Positions 14,376 through 18,584 of a stretch of 18,584 nucleotides of DNA are shown one piece after another (the first letter of the stretch is position 1; each line of letters starts with the position of its first letter). Source of the DNA: CAZISM01 sp964541895 (GTDB lineage Bacteria; Zhuqueibacterota; Zhuqueibacteria; Residuimicrobiales; Residuimicrobiaceae); the NCBI GenBank assembly GCA_964541895.1, contig CAZISM010000104.1, forward strand, positions 1-18,584, read 5' to 3'. The position numbers and the translations under genes are program-made. The notes below the pieces were generated by a model. The model did no database searches and was not told the DNA's origin. It worked only from the letters and a program-made list of their open reading frames with translations.

Positions 14376-14589
14376 TAGGGGCGGCTTCCTTTCGCACGTG
14401 TTGCTGATAGGCTTTGGCCCTGTCATCATCGCACGCTTGCCATTTGCCGCACCGCTCACAGCTGGCGTTGACAGTGCACGGCTGCTGCTGCGATCGGCGA
14501 ATCAAACGCCAGGCTGCGGCCGAAAGCAATCCGGCCAGACCGGTTCTGGCCAGAGTTTTTAACGCTTGACGGCGATTCATAACCATCAT
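14368..14589 (-). CDS. Small Tat-like anchored protein with a four-cysteine motif
   Basis: The 73-residue product begins MMVMNRRQALKTLARTG, an RR-containing Tat-like leader lacking the usual Phe-Leu, followed by a short hydrophobic segment (17-28). The rest has four cysteines at 38, 44, 47 and 53 in the spacing C-x5-C-x2-C-x5-C, then a charged tail. These could bind one Fe-S cluster or a zinc ion. An AGGA lies about 8 nt before the first ATG at 14589. The gene starts 3 nt after the NHL-propeller gene and overlaps the polyferredoxin gene by 8 nt, which argues strongly that it is real and co-translated with it. I do not recognise a named family. Its position suggests an accessory redox subunit or a cluster-delivery helper for the exported ferredoxin. 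Confidence 0.8.
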   Translation of the reverse strand: MMVMNRRQALKTLARTGLAGLLSAAAWRLIRRSQQQPCTVNASCERCGKWQACDDDRAKAYQQHVRKEAAPNG

Positions 14590-14592
14590 GTT

Positions 14593-15582
14593 CTATTCCT
14601 GATTCTCATGTGAGGAGCGTTCAAATATTCTCACCTGCCTGCGCTTCGGATCGAGCACATAGATGCGATCCCCGCTGTCGACCGCCAGGTCGAGGCCGGT
14701 GACCTCTTCGTCGAACTGGTCGCGGCCGGCGACGACGTGCGTGAGTCGGCCGGAAGCATGGTAGACCTTGATGCGCGGGATGCCTTTTTCACTGGTTACG
14801 AACGAGCCATCTTTAAGCAGGGCGATATGGGTCGGATTGCAGCAGCCGCAGAATCCTTCCAGGGAAGGATCGGCACTGCCCCAGGAAGCGCGCAGGTCTC
14901 CCTCATTGGTATACTGTTCGATCTCGTGCCGGCCGGGATTCACCACCCACAGCTGATCATCGCTGTCGATGACCAGGTCGAAAAAAGGGCTGGGGATGAT
15001 AAAGCCCGGTATATGGCGCAACGAGTCTTTTTGGCCGATGTTGCGCACCAGTTCGCCTTCGTGATCATAGCACCACACCATGCGCTGTCCGGCATCCGCG
15101 GCGTAGACGAATTGGGATGAGCGGGCGATGCTGGTGAGGACGGCATCCGCACCGTGGGAAATCCACTCTGATTTTTTTCTGCCGGCATAGTCATACACCG
15201 CGACATGATCGCGAAAGCCGATATACACGATTTTGCCGTCCGGCGCGGCCAGACACAACGCCGCTTCCGGCAGGGCGATCCGCGCTTTCTCATGTCCTTC
15301 GCTGGAGAGAATAAACAGGGTGGAGTCGGCGGCGACATAGAGAATGTTGCGCGGGTCGATGGCCAGGCTATGGAGACGGTTCGCCGGGATGGCGATGGTC
15401 CCGATCTCGCGATAGTTCAATCGACTGCTGTCGGTTTGCGCTGTCGAACCCAACTGATATTCGAACGGATTGGGCTGCTGTCGCCGTCGCGGCGAAACCA
15501 TCTCGCTCACGAGATAGAGCAATGCGACCAGGGCGACGGTAAGGCCGAACCGCATCAGCCATTTTGATTTGTTGTTGTTCAA
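14593..15582 (-). CDS. Membrane-anchored NHL/six-bladed propeller protein with CGCC motif
   Basis: The 329-residue protein starts at a TTG (15582) with a weak GGA 8 nt upstream. One TM helix lies at about 10-27, then a basic PRRRQQPNP linker. The body is a propeller of NHL-like repeats: LHSLAIDPRNILYVAADS, FFDLVIDSDDQLWVVNPG, GLDLAVDSGDRIYVLDPKR. Between blades it has GFCGCCNP (243-250; Cys245, 247, 248) followed by THIALLKDGSFVTSEKGIPR. This looks like a conserved functional patch rather than random cysteines, and could bind a metal or form a redox disulfide. Cysteines also occur at 110 and 171. It sits 11 nt after a PQQ-like propeller gene and 3 nt before the small four-Cys gene, so it is part of the same operon. 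The domain should lie outside the cytoplasmic membrane. Its exact role is unknown. Confidence 0.85.
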   Translation of the reverse strand: MNNNKSKWLMRFGLTVALVALLYLVSEMVSPRRRQQPNPFEYQLGSTAQTDSSRLNYREIGTIAIPANRLHSLAIDPRNILYVAADSTLFILSSEGHEKARIALPEAALCLAAPDGKIVYIGFRDHVAVYDYAGRKKSEWISHGADAVLTSIARSSQFVYAADAGQRMVWCYDHEGELVRNIGQKDSLRHIPGFIIPSPFFDLVIDSDDQLWVVNPGRHEIEQYTNEGDLRASWGSADPSLEGFCGCCNPTHIALLKDGSFVTSEKGIPRIKVYHASGRLTHVVAGRDQFDEEVTGLDLAVDSGDRIYVLDPKRRQVRIFERSSHENQE

Positions 15583-15593
15583 AACAATGTCCG

Positions 15594-17018
15594 TCAGGAA
15601 TCTGATAAATCGATGCAGACCATTTTTTTTGAGTCACGCGCCAACAATCGGGTGCCCACCAGGGCCAGGGGGCCCCAGGCATCGGTGCCGTCAAGAATTT
15701 TTGCTTTTGCCAGCGGATAAAAGCCGCGGCTGTCTGCCCTGATCATGGACAACTCGCCTTCATCGTTGAGAATGATGAATTTTTTGTCCGCCAGAATATA
15801 AGGGCCCATGCCATAGCGATTGGTTTTGCCGCTGGTCCAGGTGAAACGGGTCACGTCCGCAGGATCGCAGCAGACGAATTGATTTTTGTTTATGCCGCCG
15901 TCTTTGGGCAGAATGGCGAAGAGCTTGCCCTGATAGAAAATGGGCGTCTGCTGTTCGGAAGCCAGGCCTTGCGACGGTTTCAGCGTCTGCAGAACCGCCA
16001 CCTGATAGCGGCCGTTTTGCAGAGTCACGCGCAGCATCATGCTGCCGGCTCCGTACCCTGCGGTGCAAAAGATGCGGCCATCCGGCATGATCACCGGCGA
16101 AGGCGCAACCACCGAGTGGTTCCACGCTTTGCTTTCCCAGAGGATCGCGCCTCGGTCCGGGCCATCGGCGGCGATGCCGGCGATGCCGCCGACCGCAGCA
16201 TACACGTACATACGCCGGCCGGCGATGGTGGCCGGTATGATGGAAGAGTGCGACATATCCCATTTGTTGGGATTGGGCGTCTGCCAGATCACGCGACCGC
16301 CGGCCAGGCCTACGCCCATCATCAGGCAGGTGCCGGCCGGGGCGATCACCGCCAGTGTGTCATCGATCAGCGGGCACTGCCCGGTATACCACAGCGGTTC
16401 CTTGCTGCCATAGTCTTTGATCAGATCCACCCCCCAGTACAGCGCCCCGGTTCTGCTGTCTGTACACATGACATGGCAGCGTGGTCCGATGGAGACGACG
16501 TATTTATCGGTCACGGCCGGAATGGTGCGCGACAGCCCGTGATTCCGTTTCATGGGCACCTGATACCAGCGGCGCCAGATCTCCTGGCCGTCGCTCAGGG
16601 AAAAACAGCGCAACGCATCAGCCAGCCGGGTTTCATCGTAATCCAGAATATAAACGCGGCCGTTATGAACGGCTGCAGCGGCATGGCCTTCGCCGAGGTC
16701 GACAGACCATAATTTTTTCGGGCCTGCGGCGCTCCAGGCATCAGGCAGGCGAACTTTATCTTTGACAATGTTGTCCAGGTCAGGGCCGCGAAACCGCGGC
16801 CAGCTGGCTGACGGCGGCGTGTTCACCGGTTCGAACTGGTCAAAGTATTGGCCGATGGACACCGCCTCAGCCGACGTCGCGATATCGGCCGGCGCTCCGT
16901 CCATGCCGGGCACCGCCTCGGCCAGGTGCTGCGTCGGGTCATGCACCACCCACCATGCAAAGCTGAGCAACGCCAGGATAATCAGAAAAAGAGTTGCACT
17001 CTCTGCGAACTTGTACAT
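15594..17018 (-). CDS. Membrane-anchored PQQ-like beta-propeller protein
   Basis: This 474-residue protein has one TM helix (7-25), then HDPTQHLAEAVPG and a linker to about residue 70. The propeller opens with SWPRFRGPDLDN and continues to the C-terminus, with repeats such as VYILDYDETRLADALRCFSL, TDSRTGALYWGVDL and GRRMYVYAAVGGIAGI. The N-terminal anchor places the propeller outside the cytoplasmic membrane. It has a vicinal cysteine pair (FVCCDP, 383-384); methanol dehydrogenase has one too, but near its N-terminal blades, so I do not treat it as equivalent. An AGGTAG lies about 3-8 nt before the ATG. It follows the secreted propeller gene by 3 nt and precedes the NHL gene by 11 nt. It may bind a partner or a ligand; I see no full catalytic set for a PQQ dehydrogenase. 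Confidence 0.88.
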   Translation of the reverse strand: MYKFAESATLFLIILALLSFAWWVVHDPTQHLAEAVPGMDGAPADIATSAEAVSIGQYFDQFEPVNTPPSASWPRFRGPDLDNIVKDKVRLPDAWSAAGPKKLWSVDLGEGHAAAAVHNGRVYILDYDETRLADALRCFSLSDGQEIWRRWYQVPMKRNHGLSRTIPAVTDKYVVSIGPRCHVMCTDSRTGALYWGVDLIKDYGSKEPLWYTGQCPLIDDTLAVIAPAGTCLMMGVGLAGGRVIWQTPNPNKWDMSHSSIIPATIAGRRMYVYAAVGGIAGIAADGPDRGAILWESKAWNHSVVAPSPVIMPDGRIFCTAGYGAGSMMLRVTLQNGRYQVAVLQTLKPSQGLASEQQTPIFYQGKLFAILPKDGGINKNQFVCCDPADVTRFTWTSGKTNRYGMGPYILADKKFIILNDEGELSMIRADSRGFYPLAKAKILDGTDAWGPLALVGTRLLARDSKKMVCIDLSDS

Positions 17019-17021
17019 GAG

Positions 17022-18260
17022 CTACCTGGCTTTGATGTCGTACACCAGCATGGATTCACCATGGCGAATATAGAGGCGACCATCGCTGATGACCGGGTGC
17101 GCCCAGTGCGGGCCGCTGCCTTTGCTTACGGCAAAGCTGCTGATGATGTTAAAGCCGGACGGATCCGCTTTGACCAGCGCTACGTTGCCGTTTTTCTCTT
17201 CGTAACAATAGAGCAGGCTGCCATCGGTGATGATCGAACCTTTGCATTGCCATTCGGTCTCGTACATCACCTTGCCGGTGTTCCATTCCAGACAAACCCA
17301 TTTGCCTTCGCGATTGTTCGTCCAGTTGCTGCCGTACAGGTAGCCATTTACCAGCACGACACCACCGACATGGATGTCCAATACCGGATCCACCCATTTA
17401 CGGTTGAACGAGGCGCCGTCCTTGCTCAGTTCAAGCAGGGTGCTTTCGTTGTTGTACCCGCTGCTGAGATATACGCTCCCGTTAAAGTAGAGCGGCGAAT
17501 TGGGATTGATCCCTTTGGGCTCTTTTTGATAGGCTGAGAACGGATCCTGCCAGATCAGTTCGCCGGTTTTGGCATCCAGGGCCACGGCCGATTTTTCCAG
17601 CTGCGTGATCAGCATGCGACGGCCGTTATGAACGGCCAGGATGGGCGAACAATAACTGGCAGGCTCACTCAACCCTTTCGAGGTCCAGACCGTGGCGCCG
17701 GTCATTTTATTCAGCGCGACGATGCTGGCATCCGGGCCGCCGGGCGTGCAATAGACGAGATCGCCATCGATGAGAGGGGATTCAGAAACGCCCCAGTTGC
17801 TGTATTCGCCTTTGAATGTTTCCACCGCATGCTGCGACCATTTGATGGCGCCGGTTTTGCTGTCCAGACACACCATCTGGCCCATGCCGCTGATAACATA
17901 GAGCCGATCGCCATCGATTGTGGGGGTGCAACGCGACTCGGGGAATGAATTTTTCCAGGCCTGGCCGAACAGTGTTTTCCATTTGAGCCGGCCGTTCAGG
18001 TTAAAGGCATAGAGGTAATCATCTTTGCCCACTTTGCCGGTGACATAGACCAGCCCTTTAGCGATGCTGGGAGAAGAGTAGCCTTTGCCGAGACTGTCGG
18101 TGGACCATAGCAGTTTCGGCCCTTCCACAGGCCATGAGGTCAAGAGACCGGTTTCCCGGTAGGTGCCGTTTCGTTCCGAACCGCGCCATTGCGTAACATC
18201 GGCCGCCCAGCTGATTTGAATTACGACGAACGCAAGAATCAGGAAAAATTTCTTTGCCAA
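17022..18260 (-). CDS. Secreted PQQ-like beta-propeller protein
   Basis: Counting from a TTG at 18260 this is 412 residues with a clear signal peptide, MAKKFFLILAFVVIQISWA, cleaved near residue 19 or 20. AAGGAG lies 7 nt upstream, an excellent ribosome site. The frame is also open to ATGs at 18284 and 18302, but those give a longer polar N-terminus and no ribosome site. The mature protein opens TQWRGSERNGTYRETG, the usual start of large PQQ-like families, and ends YIRHGESMLVYDIKAR. It carries about seven repeats, for example GQMVCLDSKTGAIKWS and SAVALDAKTGELIWQD. It has no lipobox, so it is probably soluble in the periplasm or secreted. It is the first gene after the inverted repeat at 18304-18338 and 3 nt before the next propeller gene. 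The truncated gene at the right edge is a close paralogue. Confidence 0.9.
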   Translation of the reverse strand: MAKKFFLILAFVVIQISWAADVTQWRGSERNGTYRETGLLTSWPVEGPKLLWSTDSLGKGYSSPSIAKGLVYVTGKVGKDDYLYAFNLNGRLKWKTLFGQAWKNSFPESRCTPTIDGDRLYVISGMGQMVCLDSKTGAIKWSQHAVETFKGEYSNWGVSESPLIDGDLVYCTPGGPDASIVALNKMTGATVWTSKGLSEPASYCSPILAVHNGRRMLITQLEKSAVALDAKTGELIWQDPFSAYQKEPKGINPNSPLYFNGSVYLSSGYNNESTLLELSKDGASFNRKWVDPVLDIHVGGVVLVNGYLYGSNWTNNREGKWVCLEWNTGKVMYETEWQCKGSIITDGSLLYCYEEKNGNVALVKADPSGFNIISSFAVSKGSGPHWAHPVISDGRLYIRHGESMLVYDIKAR

Positions 18261-18273
18261 ATCGTGACTCCTT
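18258..18273 (-). promoter_or_regulatory. Ribosome site fixing a TTG start for the secreted propeller
   Basis: The minus strand reads AAGGAG (18268-18273), a 7-nt spacer, then TTG (18258-18260). Starting here gives a signal peptide with the usual short basic n-region (AKK). Starting at the upstream ATG at 18284 would place this ribosome site inside the coding region, encoding part of a polar extension. Confidence 0.7.
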
Positions 18274-18303
18274 GTAAAGTCCATATTGAAACATAAAGTC
18301 AAA

Positions 18304-18338
18304 AAATGTCGGACATTTTAGGGTAATGTCCGACATTT
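18304..18338 (-). terminator. Perfect 14-bp inverted repeat with T-tract: intrinsic terminator or twin operator
   Basis: The arms 18304-18317 and 18325-18338 pair perfectly around a 7-nt loop. In the minus-strand transcript the stem ends in a run of six U (three inside the stem), the form of an intrinsic terminator for the propeller gene that stops at 18465. The alternative is regulatory. Each arm is itself palindromic (AATGTC-G-GACATT), with centres 20 bp apart, about two helical turns, and the element ends 43 nt before the TTG start of the next gene. Both roles could coexist. I could not place a convincing -35/-10 pair between it and the TTG. Confidence 0.55.
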
Positions 18339-18464
18339 GGTTCCTGGTTATGCATGAGAGTGTACAGATCCTGGCCGCTCGCACATTTTGGGTTTATCCG
18401 CGTATGCTTTTTAAGGTTCAGGCACCGTACGCTCGTGCGGGGAAATACACTGTCGATGGTCCGG
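18339..18464. other. Intergenic region between the two paralogous propeller genes
   Basis: These 126 nt hold no supported gene. Short open frames on both strands lack ribosome sites or recognisable products. I see no tRNA-like or riboswitch-like structure. It may carry the 3' untranslated part of the upstream propeller mRNA, ending at the inverted repeat. Confidence 0.5.
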
Positions 18465-18584
18465 TCAGCGGGCGATGTTATAGACCAGCATGGTATCACC
18501 GTGACGGACGTACAGCTTTTTATCGGCAATGACCGAGTGCGCCCAGTGTTGGTCCGTGCCTTCGGTGATGCGGAACGAGCTGAC
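18465..18584 (-). CDS. PQQ-like beta-propeller protein, C-terminal 39 residues (cut by window edge)
   Basis: The minus-strand frame runs from the right edge to a TGA at 18465-18467. It encodes 39 residues, including TDQHWAHSVIADKKLYVRHG and ending DTMLVYNIAR. This aligns residue for residue with the end of the complete propeller at 17022-18260 (GPHWAHPVISDGRLYIRHG, then ESMLVYDIKAR), so the two are tandem paralogues. Only the last blade is visible. It suggests that the run of propeller genes continues beyond the window. It may lie in a separate transcription unit, because 204 nt and a terminator-like hairpin separate it from the next start. Confidence 0.85.
   Translation of the reverse strand, partial: VSSFRITEGTDQHWAHSVIADKKLYVRHGDTMLVYNIAR

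Noticed and set aside
15594..18260. True PQQ-dependent alcohol or glucose dehydrogenases
   Set aside because: The repeats are PQQ-like, but I could not identify the metal ligands or an equivalently placed vicinal disulfide; the Cys pair at residues 383-384 of one protein is in a late blade.
18276..18302. TTGACT near 18302 as a -35 box for the secreted propeller gene
   Set aside because: No acceptable -10 hexamer lies 16-18 nt downstream; the best options match poorly.

Overview
The window is one gene-dense, moderately GC-rich bacterial segment in which every supported gene is on the minus strand, so it is best read from high to low coordinates. I found no RNA genes, CRISPR arrays, insertion sequences or transposases, and no gap above 300 bases without a gene. 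The protein families (PQQ-like propellers, NapG/NapH-like Fe-S proteins, an NADH-oxidising diaphorase, Tat signals, a lipoprotein) fit a diderm anaerobe or facultative anaerobe. The flavour recalls uncultured FCB-group lineages such as KSB1, but there is no phylogenetic marker here and that placement is a low-confidence guess.

Right part (18584 to 6737): the tail of a PQQ-like propeller gene (18465-18584), a perfect 14-bp inverted repeat with a T-tract (18304-18338), then nine tightly packed genes. In transcription order these encode a secreted PQQ-like propeller, a membrane-anchored PQQ-like propeller, an anchored NHL-type propeller with a CGCC motif, a small Tat-like protein with four cysteines, a Tat-exported polyferredoxin (NapG-like), a multi-pass Fe-S membrane protein (NapH/NosR-like), a three-TM PQQ-like propeller protein, a NuoE-NuoF fusion, and a mosaic NuoG/GltD-like Fe-S flavoprotein. 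Spacings run from an 8-nt overlap to 15 nt, so this is very probably one operon.

The nine genes read as an electron path. NADH would be oxidised in the cytoplasm by NuoEF and passed through the NuoG/GltD-like protein to the cytoplasmic clusters of the NapH-like protein, then across the membrane to the exported ferredoxin and propellers, or the reverse. No hydrogenase, nitrate reductase, cytochrome c or complex I membrane arm is in the window, so the terminal donor or acceptor is unknown. The wiring is inference; the domains and cysteine motifs are seen directly. This operon is the best candidate for an undescribed system here.

Left part (6641 to 1): after a 95-nt gap with a 9-bp hairpin come a PQQ-like lipoprotein, a GT4 glycosyltransferase, and an ABC ATPase overlapping by 4 nt a large two-domain FtsX/MacB-type permease. 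This looks like a cell-envelope group. Beyond it a weak promoter candidate precedes the start of a truncated secreted protein.
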